Below are positions 33,537 through 42,260 of a stretch of 64,000 nucleotides of DNA, in pieces. Every line of letters starts with the position of its first letter. Positions within the stretch are counted from its first letter, which is position 1. Both the position numbers and the translations under genes were made by a program. Source of the stretch: Diaphorobacter ruginosibacter (lineage in GTDB: Bacteria; Pseudomonadota; Gammaproteobacteria; Burkholderiales; Burkholderiaceae_C); the NCBI RefSeq assembly GCF_014395975.1, contig NZ_CP060714.1, forward strand, positions 3,224,001-3,288,000, read 5' to 3'. A model generated the notes under the pieces. That model was not told the origin of the DNA. It searched no databases and saw only the letters and a list, made by a program, of their open reading frames with translations.

Positions 33537-36260
33537 TTATTTCTTCAGCAGCACCTTCAGCGCATTCTGCAGACGACGCGCCGTTGCCTCGTCGCTTGCG
33601 GCACTGAGCACGCTCGCGACATCCTTGCCCCAGGTCTCCTGTGGCGAGGGGTCATTGCGACGCGTGAGCAGTTGCAGCTGGTAGGCGCGGCGTGCGGTCA
33701 GTTGATCGGCAGGTGTCGGCACATCGGCCGCGATTTCCAGGCGCAGCAGCGCATTGCCATCGACCGGCTTGGCCCCGCCACCCAGCGCCTGTGCCCACGC
33801 AGCGCGCACGGCGGGCTGTACCCGGCCCAGTTCCTGAACCGTCGGCAGCTTTTCCGCGTCACGGCCTTCCCATGCGGACAGCAGGCGCGTCAGCGTTTCG
33901 CCATGCGCCTGTGCGGCCAGCTTGCGCAGTGCGTTCTGTGCATGGTCCATCGCGTCGCGCTGCGCACGGAATGCAGAGTCGCCAAGGCGCGGTGCGCGCG
34001 GCGCATCGCCGCGATCACGACCATCGCGGCCATCCCGGCCGAAGCGTCCCTCGCCACGGCCGCCCGTACGGTCGCCGCCGCGATCCCCACGGCCGCCTCG
34101 GTCGTTGCGATCACCCTGGCGAGGACCACGGGCGGCCGCACCCTGTGCTGCAGGTGCAGGCTTGTTGGCACCCGGACGGTCGTCACCGCGAACCGCGATG
34201 ACGGGACGTGCAGGCTTGGCCGCCACGGGCTTGGCCTCGCCGTCTTCCGGCGCGACGGTTTCAGAGTCTGCCGCCTCAGCTGCGCCGGCATCCAGAGCAG
34301 CCGCAGGTGCAGGCTCGGCGGATGCTGCAGAAGCCGCAGACGCCTCGGCAGATTGCTGCCTGATCGCAGCCTCCAGTGTTTCGATTGCGGTGCGGATCGC
34401 CTGAGCGTCGCCAGTGGCATTGGCCACCTCGAGCGCCTTGGCAGCATCCAGCACGGCCTTGTCACGCGCGCTGACCTGGGCTGTCTGGCGGTCACGGTCG
34501 GCGCTCTTGCGCTGGAAGGCATCGTCGATTGGCTTGCGGAACGCATCCCACAGCTTCTGTTCGCGCTTGCGGTCCAGCGGCACGGCTTGCGCCTCTGCCT
34601 GCCAGCGCTGTTGCAGCGCCTTCACGGCATCGATGCGCAGGGGCACCTGCGCGCTCAGCTCGGCGGATTCGTTGATCATCGCCTGGCGACGGTCAAGGCT
34701 CAGCTTCTGCGCGGTTTCGAGCGGTTTGGAGGCCTCGGCCAGCGTCTGCTTCCACAGCGGCTGCAGCTCGGCAAACACCTTTTCGCTCACATGGCCGCCA
34801 TTGCGCCAACGTTCACTGAACTGGTGCAGGCCACGGCTGAGCGCCTTCCAGTCCTGCGACGCAGCGTGCTCCTGAGCCCATGCCTTGAGCTCGTCGATCA
34901 GTGCAACGCGGGCACCCTTGTGCTCCGCGGCCTCGGCTCGCACCTTGTCGAGCCAGCCTTCCACCACCTTGTGCGCGGTGTTGCACGCCTCGTCGAACCG
35001 CTTCCACAGCGCGTGATTGGCAGGAGCGCCCTGATCGGACTGCTTCCACTGCTCGCGCAGCTGGCGCAGGGTTTCCTGCATCTTGCGGCCACCAAGCTCC
35101 TGGCCTTCGGGGCGCTTGAGCAGCGCCTCCGCACGGTTGACCAGGTCTTCGCGGACCTGGTCTGCGCTCCAGCGCTGCCAGCCCTCGAGTTCGCCCGCTG
35201 CGATCAGAGCGGCATTCACCTGCTGCTCCAGTTCGCCCTCGACATGGCGGCCATGGGTCTTGAGCACGGCCCGCAGCGCGGCAGCCGCGCCAATGCTGGC
35301 CTTGCCATGGCCTTCCTTGGTTTCGGTCTCGAGCTTCGCCAGCGCTTCGCGAACCGCGGCCTGCGCCTTCTTGCGCACCTCGGGATCGACCTTGGGCTTG
35401 GCGGCCTCCTGAGCGACCTTGGCCGCCTTGGCGGCGGTCTCCGCCTCGGTGGGCAGGCCGCGCGCCGCACGGATTTCGTCAGCCCAGACGGGCACCGGAG
35501 GCAATGGGGCCTCTGCGCTGGCGGCCGCAGCCACCGTCTGCTTCAGCGCAGACTGGAAAGCATCCCAGACGGCGAGCAACTGCGTGCCCGAACTCTCGAG
35601 CATGGGCGGGAAACGCGCCTCGACGCTGGCCCACGACGTATCGGAGGTCAGCTCGCCGGCATGTTCCTGCCAGCGACCCACGTCGGTGGTAAGGCCTTCG
35701 AGCGCCGCCTCCGCATCGCGGAACGACTTGGTGGACAGCACCTCGATGCGCTGCGCCAGCAGCACGGCCGTCTCGCGCTGGACCTGCACGCGATGCTGCA
35801 GGTCTTCGATGACCTTCACGCGATCCGCGATCTGCGTCTTGAGCAACGAGAGCGGCTCGCGCGAGAGCGGTGCGCCGGCCTTGGCCGCATCGCGCTGCCA
35901 CGCCAGGGCGTCGGCGATGGACAGGCGCGTGGCCGCCAGCAGCTTCGATGCCTTGTCCGCCCATTCCGCCGCGATGGCTTCCTGGCCCTGCATGCGCTTG
36001 ATTTCGTCGAGACGCTCGCGCACGGCACGGGCAGCACCCTTGTCGCGTGCGCTCAACTCCTTGAACACTTCCTGCAATTGCTCCGGCGCGGGCTGCGACG
36101 CCAGCCACTCGCGAATGCGCGATGCGCGCTCTCCGGACGTTGCAGCGGAAAAGGCGCCACCCGTCAGCGCATCAAGCGGATGCGGTTCACTGGCTTTGGC
36201 GGGCGTCGGTGCCGCTTCGGGTGCGTCAGACATTTTGTTGCGAGAAGAAAAGGGGAACAT
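33537..36260 (-). CDS. DUF349 domain-containing protein
   Basis: A 907-residue, highly charged, helical protein with DUF349 repeats. Three-helix units with the typical WK-F pattern are visible (for example LWKRFDEACNTAHKVVEGWL, REQWKQSDQGAPANHALW, KLWDAFRKPIDDAFQRKS). A Gly/Arg/Asp-rich low-complexity segment (RNDRGGRGDRGG type) near residues 720-760 and Ala-rich linkers separate the repeats from a final helical domain. Family function is unknown; the fold suggests a coiled scaffold. The ATG at 36260 (MFPFSSRNK) has AGG six bases upstream and is preferred over 36233, which has none. A long open frame on the opposite strand is a composition effect. Confidence 0.88.
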   Translation of the reverse strand: MFPFSSRNKMSDAPEAAPTPAKASEPHPLDALTGGAFSAATSGERASRIREWLASQPAPEQLQEVFKELSARDKGAARAVRERLDEIKRMQGQEAIAAEWADKASKLLAATRLSIADALAWQRDAAKAGAPLSREPLSLLKTQIADRVKVIEDLQHRVQVQRETAVLLAQRIEVLSTKSFRDAEAALEGLTTDVGRWQEHAGELTSDTSWASVEARFPPMLESSGTQLLAVWDAFQSALKQTVAAAASAEAPLPPVPVWADEIRAARGLPTEAETAAKAAKVAQEAAKPKVDPEVRKKAQAAVREALAKLETETKEGHGKASIGAAAALRAVLKTHGRHVEGELEQQVNAALIAAGELEGWQRWSADQVREDLVNRAEALLKRPEGQELGGRKMQETLRQLREQWKQSDQGAPANHALWKRFDEACNTAHKVVEGWLDKVRAEAAEHKGARVALIDELKAWAQEHAASQDWKALSRGLHQFSERWRNGGHVSEKVFAELQPLWKQTLAEASKPLETAQKLSLDRRQAMINESAELSAQVPLRIDAVKALQQRWQAEAQAVPLDRKREQKLWDAFRKPIDDAFQRKSADRDRQTAQVSARDKAVLDAAKALEVANATGDAQAIRTAIETLEAAIRQQSAEASAASAASAEPAPAAALDAGAAEAADSETVAPEDGEAKPVAAKPARPVIAVRGDDRPGANKPAPAAQGAAARGPRQGDRNDRGGRGDRGGDRTGGRGEGRFGRDGRDGRDRGDAPRAPRLGDSAFRAQRDAMDHAQNALRKLAAQAHGETLTRLLSAWEGRDAEKLPTVQELGRVQPAVRAAWAQALGGGAKPVDGNALLRLEIAADVPTPADQLTARRAYQLQLLTRRNDPSPQETWGKDVASVLSAASDEATARRLQNALKVLLKK

Positions 36261-36434
36261 GAAACCTATTGGATATGAATGAGGCAAAGCGCTGCGGCCG
36301 GCCTTCCGGCCGCGGCACATGCCGGCAAAGTTTCGCCAAACCGCTATTTTGACCCGGTTTTCGCCCGACCCTCCCGGGAAACCATTTCAGGAGTCCGTCT
36401 CCGGGTGGCCGATGGCGTCAATAAATCATAAAAA

Positions 36435-39400
36435 TCACTGCGCTGCCAGCGTCAGTTCGGCCTTGGGCGACCATGTGGATTCTGCAGCAGCCTCGGTATG
36501 GAGCTTGCCCGCGCCGACAAACAGACGATCGATCGGCACCTTGCGGCTGGCAAGGTAATCCCGCACCGCCACGCCGCGCCGCAAGGCGAGCTCCTGGGCT
36601 GCATTGTCCTGCAACTGTATGTTGGCAAGCAACAGAGACTCCATCTCGGCATCCGGCAGGTCCTTGGCAAGCCCCACCATGTTGCGCGGCTTCTTGATGT
36701 CCGCGCGCTTATAGGTGTCCTTGAGCAGGGAGGAATACTCCGCCGGCTCGACCACCGTCACGCCAGCGGCATCCTCGCCATCGCGCGACGCCTTGCGACG
36801 CTTCTGCGCGAGCACCATCTCGTTCAGGCGCTGGCGCTTGATCGCCTCCTTCTCCGCCTCCGGATCGGCCCAGCCCACCACGGTCATCTTGATCGCGGGA
36901 CGGTCGATCAGCGATGTGGCGATCTTGTCGAGGTTCTCTCGCGCCGCAGTGCCCAGTTCGGCGCTGCCTGCCTCGAATGGCACGCCCCCCTGCTCGTCGC
37001 TGCCGCCGAAGGCGTTGGCCAGCAGCGAGAAAGGCGCGGTGACCGCCTTCATGATGAGATTGCCGATGACCTTGAGGATCACCCCTCCGAGGCTGAACTG
37101 GGGATCGTTGAGCGAGCCGCTGATGGGCAGGTCCACATCGATCACGCCATTGCGGTCCGCCAGCAGCGCCACCGCGAGGCGCACGGGAAGGCTGGCAGGC
37201 GCGCCCTTGACCTCGTCGCCAAAGGCCAGCTGGTTCAGAACCAGCTTGTTGCTGGCCGTGAGCTGGCCGTTCGGATCGATCTTGTAGGCCACGTCCATGC
37301 TGAGCTTGCCGCGCTCGATGCCGTGCCCCGCATACTTGATGCTGTAGGGAGAGAGCGGCGGCAGTTCCAGGTCGCGCATGCGCGCCCGGATATCCAGCGC
37401 CAGCGGCTTCGCCAGAGGATTGATCTTGCCGGACACCTCGACGGCAGCGGTGCCCTCGGCCTTGCCGCTGAGTTGCAGGTCCGCCATGTCGTAGCTCTCG
37501 GCTCCCGCCGGTCGGACCGACGAGAATGCGCTCAGGCGGCCATTGAGTTCCGTCAGATCAGTCGAATAGTTCGGCTTCACGAAATGGTCCGTGAAATACA
37601 TCGCGCCACGCACGATGTTCACCGGACCGAAGCGGATGACGGGTGCCATCGGATCAGGCGCCTGAACGGGAGGCACCACCTGCGCGACCTGTTTCCCGGC
37701 ATCCTGTGAGGCCGCCGGTGCGGAGGCCTGCGCGGCGGCATCGACTGCCTTGCCCTCCTCCGTCACGGGCCTGCCTTGCAGATCCTGCAGGTTGATGCGG
37801 CCATTCTCCTGAATGATCACGCGGGCAAAGAAGTCGCTCAGCGTGGTTTCCTGCACGTCGACGGACAGCGGCCTGTCGGGCACCACCTCCACCGCCAGCC
37901 CCTTGAGGCCCAGCGTCTTCCAGTTGAGCAGATCCTGCGCATCGCGTCCCGTCGCCAACCCCTTCGTGGCCGTGTCGGCCGCATCGGCGCTGCGCACGCG
38001 CACATCATCGAGCGAGAGATGGCCCTTGACCGACGCCGTGGGGCCCTTCTCCCCCATCAAGACCTTCACGTCGCCATTGAAGCTGCCGTCCGCCCGGAGC
38101 AGGCGCAGATTCAGGTCCTTGGGCAGATAGGGCTGAGCCACGTGCAACGGCAATGCCGTGGCCTGAACCTTGCCATTCACGGCCAGGGGCTCGAGCCCGA
38201 CATTGCCGTCGTAGCGCAGGCTGCCCGGCTCGGCACGCCCGGAGCCGGCGACGCGCGCCGACACCTTCACGGGAAAAACGCCACCCTTCTTCGCCGGAAA
38301 ACCGACATCGCGCACATTGGCCTGCAGCGCGTTCACGCGCAGGAGCATCGGCTGTGCATTGACCGCGTCGCGCACGACAACAGCGCCGTCCTTCAGGTCG
38401 ACCTCACCCAGAGCCACAGTCCATGCGGCACCTCCGGCATCCGCGGTCGATGGGGACGCAGCGGATTTGGAGGCCACCAGCCAGTCCTCGTACATGAGGC
38501 GGCCGTCCTGGGCACGCTCGACATACAGCCTGGGCTGGGCCAGCGCCAACCTGCCCAGACGGACTTCGCGGCGCGCGAGATCGACAAGCGTGTCCTTCAG
38601 CTCCAGCTCGCCCAGTTCGACCAGCGTGTTGCGCTGCGCTCCGGGCACACCCGCGGCCGCCAGCGTTCGGCAGCGATCACCGGCAGTCGCACAGGTCAGG
38701 GCGACATTGCGCAGCCTGCCCTCGCCCACGCCGGCCACCAGACGGTCGCCATTGCGGGCAATGCCCACGTCGGCGTCAAGCTGCCCTCCCAGCAGCGGCA
38801 CGATGGCACCGCGCAGATACGGCGCGGCCCAGTCGAGCGGCAGGGCACGCAGGCTGGCCGCGACCTTGGCCTGCTCCAGATCGGCGCTGCCGTCGAAGCC
38901 CAGCGTGGCCGGGCTCTTGGCCACTGCGCCTTTCGCATCGACCGGCGTGATTTCCGTCTTGCCCGTGAACACCACGGGCTGCTTCATCGGCCAGAGGATG
39001 GCCTTCGCGCCGATTTCCAGATTCTGCAGTGCAAGGTGCGCAGCCTCCCCGGCCACAGCCTGGTCGCGCCAGTCCACCGAGCCTCCCTGCAGGCCAAACG
39101 CATCGACCCGCACATTCCACGCAGCCCGTGCCGGTTTGTCATCCTTGGCCCGCTCACCCGCGTCCGTGGATGCAGGGGCGGGCGTGGAGGAATCAGGCGC
39201 GGAAGCGGAAGCCCCCATGCCCGGCAGCACCAGATTGCCCTCGCGATCACGCCGCAGCGCAAGATGCGGGCCCTGCCATTGCACCGACGACACATGCACC
39301 AGGCCCTTGAGCGGCTGCGCGTCCGCCAGTGCCACGTCCAGCTTTTCGAACGCGACCAGGGACTCCGCCTGGGCATCCGCCACCTTCACGTCACGCAGCG

Positions 39401-40238
39401 CGAGCATGCCGCTCACACCCACTTCGGCCTGCGCCTTCTGCTCGAACACCAGCTTCAGGTCGGCATCCAGCAGACCCGACTGCAGGCGCACCGGAATGGA
39501 CGCGGGAATATAGGCGGCAAAGGGCGCCAGATCGAAGCCGTCGATGCGAAAGTTCGCATCCGCCTTGCGGTTGTCCGCAAACGGCGTGGCCTGCGCCGTC
39601 GACTCGAACGGGCTGCCATTGAGCGCGAACGCCAGGCGTGGCGTGACCTTCACTGCGCGATCCGCGTCGAGATTGCTCAGGAAGGGAATGGCGAGCTCGA
39701 GCTTGCTCAGCTCCTGCTTGCGGTCCACCACACGGTCGTCGAACTCCATAGAACCATCGCGCAGCACGATGTTGTAGAGCGCGAAATGCTGGGGATCGCC
39801 CTTCTTCTCCGACTTGGGCTGCGCCTCGATGCGCTTGAGGATGTCGTCGAAATCGAACCGGCCCTCGGCCACATGGGCCACGCGCAGGCGCGGCGCATCG
39901 ACCTCGACGGCATCCAGCACGGGCGCCAGCTTCCACAGGGATTGCACAGCGGCATCTATATATATGCGGCCGATCTCCAGTTGCCTCGCGGCGCCATCCG
40001 CGCTGGCGATCGATACATCACGAACCGTGAGCTGCAGCGCCCAGGGCTTGAACTGCACCTCCCCCACCTTGACCTGCCGCCCGAGGAACTCGGAGCCGTA
40101 CTTCTCGACATTGCTGCGAAGCAAGGGCGGCACGGCCAGCCATGAAATCACCCCCAGCAGCAGGATGGCCGCCAGCAGCCAGACGACACGTCGAACCCAC
40201 TTGTGGGAGCGGAAAATTTGAGCAGGAGATTTGGACAC
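36435..40238 (-). CDS. DUF748/AsmA-like envelope protein with OmpA-like C-terminus
   Basis: A 1267-residue protein with one N-terminal membrane helix (VVWLLAAILLLGVISWLAV, about residues 18-37) and a very long beta-rich periplasmic body. DUF748 motifs near the start are YGSEFLGRQVKVGEVQFKPW and LEIGRIYIDAAVQSLWK. Near the C-terminus are DLPISGSLNDPQFSLGGVI and FSLLANAFGG. The final 200 residues contain an OmpA-like segment (VPFEAGSAELGTAARENLDKIA). It belongs to the AsmA/TamB-like group thought to form hydrophobic grooves for lipid transfer to the outer membrane. It appears monocistronic, with a long divergent AT-rich region upstream. Confidence 0.9.
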   Translation of the reverse strand: MSKSPAQIFRSHKWVRRVVWLLAAILLLGVISWLAVPPLLRSNVEKYGSEFLGRQVKVGEVQFKPWALQLTVRDVSIASADGAARQLEIGRIYIDAAVQSLWKLAPVLDAVEVDAPRLRVAHVAEGRFDFDDILKRIEAQPKSEKKGDPQHFALYNIVLRDGSMEFDDRVVDRKQELSKLELAIPFLSNLDADRAVKVTPRLAFALNGSPFESTAQATPFADNRKADANFRIDGFDLAPFAAYIPASIPVRLQSGLLDADLKLVFEQKAQAEVGVSGMLALRDVKVADAQAESLVAFEKLDVALADAQPLKGLVHVSSVQWQGPHLALRRDREGNLVLPGMGASASAPDSSTPAPASTDAGERAKDDKPARAAWNVRVDAFGLQGGSVDWRDQAVAGEAAHLALQNLEIGAKAILWPMKQPVVFTGKTEITPVDAKGAVAKSPATLGFDGSADLEQAKVAASLRALPLDWAAPYLRGAIVPLLGGQLDADVGIARNGDRLVAGVGEGRLRNVALTCATAGDRCRTLAAAGVPGAQRNTLVELGELELKDTLVDLARREVRLGRLALAQPRLYVERAQDGRLMYEDWLVASKSAASPSTADAGGAAWTVALGEVDLKDGAVVVRDAVNAQPMLLRVNALQANVRDVGFPAKKGGVFPVKVSARVAGSGRAEPGSLRYDGNVGLEPLAVNGKVQATALPLHVAQPYLPKDLNLRLLRADGSFNGDVKVLMGEKGPTASVKGHLSLDDVRVRSADAADTATKGLATGRDAQDLLNWKTLGLKGLAVEVVPDRPLSVDVQETTLSDFFARVIIQENGRINLQDLQGRPVTEEGKAVDAAAQASAPAASQDAGKQVAQVVPPVQAPDPMAPVIRFGPVNIVRGAMYFTDHFVKPNYSTDLTELNGRLSAFSSVRPAGAESYDMADLQLSGKAEGTAAVEVSGKINPLAKPLALDIRARMRDLELPPLSPYSIKYAGHGIERGKLSMDVAYKIDPNGQLTASNKLVLNQLAFGDEVKGAPASLPVRLAVALLADRNGVIDVDLPISGSLNDPQFSLGGVILKVIGNLIMKAVTAPFSLLANAFGGSDEQGGVPFEAGSAELGTAARENLDKIATSLIDRPAIKMTVVGWADPEAEKEAIKRQRLNEMVLAQKRRKASRDGEDAAGVTVVEPAEYSSLLKDTYKRADIKKPRNMVGLAKDLPDAEMESLLLANIQLQDNAAQELALRRGVAVRDYLASRKVPIDRLFVGAGKLHTEAAAESTWSPKAELTLAAQ

Positions 40239-40289
40239 TCTCTTAACGCTTTCTTATGCGATAACGGGATTGCATCAGAAAACGCGCCT

Positions 40290-40306
40290 CTTGTTTTGTA
40301 AACAAG
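40290..40306. repeat. Inverted repeat, possible operator upstream of the DUF748 gene
   Basis: CTTGTTT (40290-40296) and AAACAAG (40300-40306) are exact inverted repeats with a three-base centre, 52 bases before the DUF748 start. It may be a dimer binding site; no regulator is assigned. Confidence 0.45.
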
Positions 40307-40422
40307 CGCAAAAGTCGGGCGGATCCCCGATGTACAGCGCCTTTTCACGGCTCCAGGGCTCAAGGCAATGGGTGAGAGCATCGGGGCTGCACACCAGCCC
40401 GAGGAAGCGCCCCAAAAAGTAA

Positions 40423-40453
40423 GCCCGGAGGCTGGCGTCACCAATCTCCGGGC
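40423..40453 (-). terminator. Hairpin terminator with no gene upstream
   Basis: GCCCGGAG/CTCCGGGC stem (40423-40430 with 40446-40453) followed on the minus strand by TTACTTTTT. It points leftward, yet no leftward gene lies to its right, which suggests an unannotated small RNA. Confidence 0.6.
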
Positions 40454-40792
40454 TCGATGGCGGACACAACGGCCCTCTGCCACCTTTTTGCTCGCCGGGA
40501 GAGTTGCGTCCCAACGTGCAGAGGACAAGGTATTGCCCTCATGGGGGCTGCAAAAACTCCGTACTTTCAAGGTGGCACTGCATGCCTTGCACAAGAACGC
40601 TTAGGAGTCTTTTCAGCGATGCCATGCATTCAAGCAGGCAGGAACAACGTTACTCCTGCAGCCTGGAACGTGCCAGATGTTTATCTCAATTGAAGATCGT
40701 TATTGATTGATGGTTTCGTTTTTGCACGATTTTCGCCACTTGTTGCCTCAGGCCATTTTTCGCCTTGCGAGCCCCTTGAATCCAGCAAAACT

Positions 40793-40801
40793 GTGGATAA
40801 A
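40793..40801 (-). other. DnaA-box-like site
   Basis: TGTGGATAA, i.e. TTATCCACA on the minus strand, an exact match to the strong E. coli-type DnaA box, inside the AT-rich stretch. Only one copy is seen, so it is more likely a DnaA-sensitive control site or chance than an origin. Confidence 0.4.
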
Positions 40802-40849
40802 CACATATTTTTATAGACAATTTCATTCTAACAAACGTGTTTTTTAGTA

Positions 40850-40879
40850 TTGACCTAGAATTTAGAGACCTCCTAGAAT
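40850..40879 (+). promoter_or_regulatory. Promoter for the lytic transglycosylase gene
   Basis: TTGACC (40850-40855), 18-base spacer, TAGAAT (40874-40879). The expected transcript has an about 150-base leader before the ATG at 41038. Confidence 0.6.
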
Positions 40880-41037
40880 CCGCCATTCACAAAAAAACGG
40901 GTTTACCCCAACCCGACTACATGCTGCTGACAGCGGCTTTGTGTCAGTTCATCTTTCCTCGCCCACCCACGATGCGTGCGAGCCAGATTCGAACTTGACC
41001 CCCATCCAGGCGAAGAAGCCTGGCAAGGATGCGCGTG

Positions 41038-41994
41038 ATGACGACGCCCATCCTCGACTCAGGATCTCTTCAACTCGAGAAAGGAAAAGCTGTGACAGCT
41101 TCAGGATCAGTGCTCGCCGGCATTCGGACATTTGGCTCAGACGTCGTGGACGGTTTCATGGAGCTCACCCACAGCAGCTTCGCGCTCATCGGCCTCGCCG
41201 TGGCCTTTGCCTGCATCACGCTGGCAGCCCGCCCTGACCTGCGCAGCATGGGAGAAGATCGCCTGCGTACCTGGCTGCATGACCGCCATGTCGCCGTCAT
41301 CGGCTTCCCGGTGGAACCTGGTGCCGTCGATCGCGCAACCGCGGCCAATCCCAAGGAGCTGCCCCGCGAGCAGGCCAAGGTGGCCTTCTGGCTGAGCAAG
41401 AAGTACCGCGTGGCGCCCGAGCCCATTGCCGCCCTGGTCTCCGAGGCTTATTCCATCGGCGCGCGCACCAAGCTCGACCCCACGCTGATCCTCGCCATCA
41501 TGGCGGTCGAGTCGAGCTTCAATCCGTTTGCCCAAAGTTCCGTGGGCGCCCAGGGCCTCATGCAGGTCATGACCCGCGTGCACAACGACAAGTACGACGA
41601 TTTCGGTGGCAACCTGGCAGCGTTCGACCCCATCACCAACATGCGCGTCGGCGTGAAGGTGCTGCAGGAGTGCATCTCCCGCGCGGGTTCGCTCGAGGGC
41701 GGCCTGCGCTACTACGTGGGTGCGGCCAACCTGCCTGACGACGGTGGCTATTCCACCAAGGTGCTGGCCGAGCACTTCCGCCTGCGCCAGGTGGCCAACG
41801 GCCAATCGATCCCGACCACCAACGTGACCCCCGCCCCGCTGCCGGTGGCCAAACCCGTGGCCACGCCCCCCGTGGTAGCGACCAAGGCCGCGTTGCCCGC
41901 TGCCGCAGCAGCATCTGCCGAAGCGGCGCCTTCCACGGCCACTTCCGACACCCCCGCTCCCACCTCCGAAAAAGTGGCCATGCTGGCCCACTGA
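41038..41994 (+). CDS. Membrane-anchored lytic transglycosylase (SLT domain)
   Basis: A 318-residue protein that should cleave peptidoglycan glycan strands, forming 1,6-anhydro ends. A hydrophobic helix (FALIGLAVAFACITLAA, about residues 45-62) anchors it. The SLT domain (about 125-250) has the catalytic Glu in AIMAVESSFNPFAQ, the SSVGAQGLMQVM motif, and NMRVGVKVLQECI with LRYYVGAA. The last 70 residues are Pro/Ala-rich and likely unstructured in the periplasm. AAGGA at 41025-41029 favours the ATG at 41038 over 41029. It is monocistronic, upstream of the glyA riboswitch. Confidence 0.9.
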   Translation: MTTPILDSGSLQLEKGKAVTASGSVLAGIRTFGSDVVDGFMELTHSSFALIGLAVAFACITLAARPDLRSMGEDRLRTWLHDRHVAVIGFPVEPGAVDRATAANPKELPREQAKVAFWLSKKYRVAPEPIAALVSEAYSIGARTKLDPTLILAIMAVESSFNPFAQSSVGAQGLMQVMTRVHNDKYDDFGGNLAAFDPITNMRVGVKVLQECISRAGSLEGGLRYYVGAANLPDDGGYSTKVLAEHFRLRQVANGQSIPTTNVTPAPLPVAKPVATPPVVATKAALPAAAAASAEAAPSTATSDTPAPTSEKVAMLAH

Positions 41995-42028
41995 CATCCT
42001 GATCGCCTCTGCCCAGTCAGTTACACTA

Positions 42029-42242
42029 GCGGAGTACGCGACTGGCGATAGGCGCGAGGCAGACGTTCGAGACGCGCCTCGCCGCTGACGTGGATCATGT
42101 CGGGAGGCAAGTCCCTTCTGCAAACCACTGGGGAGCGTGCCGCACAGGCCATGGGTTAGTGAGTTGATCGTTGTGAGGGCCTGCTGCGTTCCGCCGTTCG
42201 CCTGGGCAGCCCTTGTCGTCAATGTCGACGGCCAAGGGACTT
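42029..42242 (+). promoter_or_regulatory. ZTP (pfl motif) riboswitch controlling glyA
   Basis: The glyA leader carries the conserved parts of the ZTP/ZMP riboswitch: GCGACTGGCGATA (42038-42050), then GTGG...CCAC closing an inserted arm, CCACTGGGGAGCGT (42125-42138), and the distal CCGTTCGCCTGGGCA (42194-42208). A candidate P1 pairs GCGG/ACG near 42029-42039 with CGT/CCGC near 42136-42143. Such RNAs sense AICAR phosphates (ZMP/ZTP) that build up when 10-formyl-THF is short and raise one-carbon genes such as glyA. Downstream, AAGGGACTT (42234-42242) can pair either with CCCTTG (42210-42215) or with AAGTCCCTT (42109-42117), a plausible expression platform. Confidence 0.82.
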
Positions 42243-42260
42243 CCAATGCATAGGACTGCC

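Larger units (their letters stand above)
40239..41037. other. Long non-coding, partly AT-rich region
   Basis: About 800 bases without a convincing gene. It holds a perfect inverted repeat CTTGTTT-TGT-AAACAAG (40290-40306), a strong hairpin 40423-40453 that would terminate a leftward RNA, and a nested repeat around 40548-40610. From 40690 to 40890 it is much richer in A+T than the rest of the window, with a DnaA-box-like site and a good rightward promoter. Small open frames here lack start context. Confidence 0.6.

Noticed and set aside
33672..36278. 868-residue open frame on the plus strand
   Set aside because: Antisense of the DUF349 gene; a GC-composition effect with no recognisable domain.
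40231..40710. Several 60-80 residue ORFs in the 40.2-41 kb gap
   Set aside because: No ribosome sites, no family resemblance and overlap with hairpins; non-coding is more likely.
40690..40890. Replication origin (oriC)
   Set aside because: Only one DnaA box is seen and no dnaA, rpmH, dnaN or parAB genes are near.
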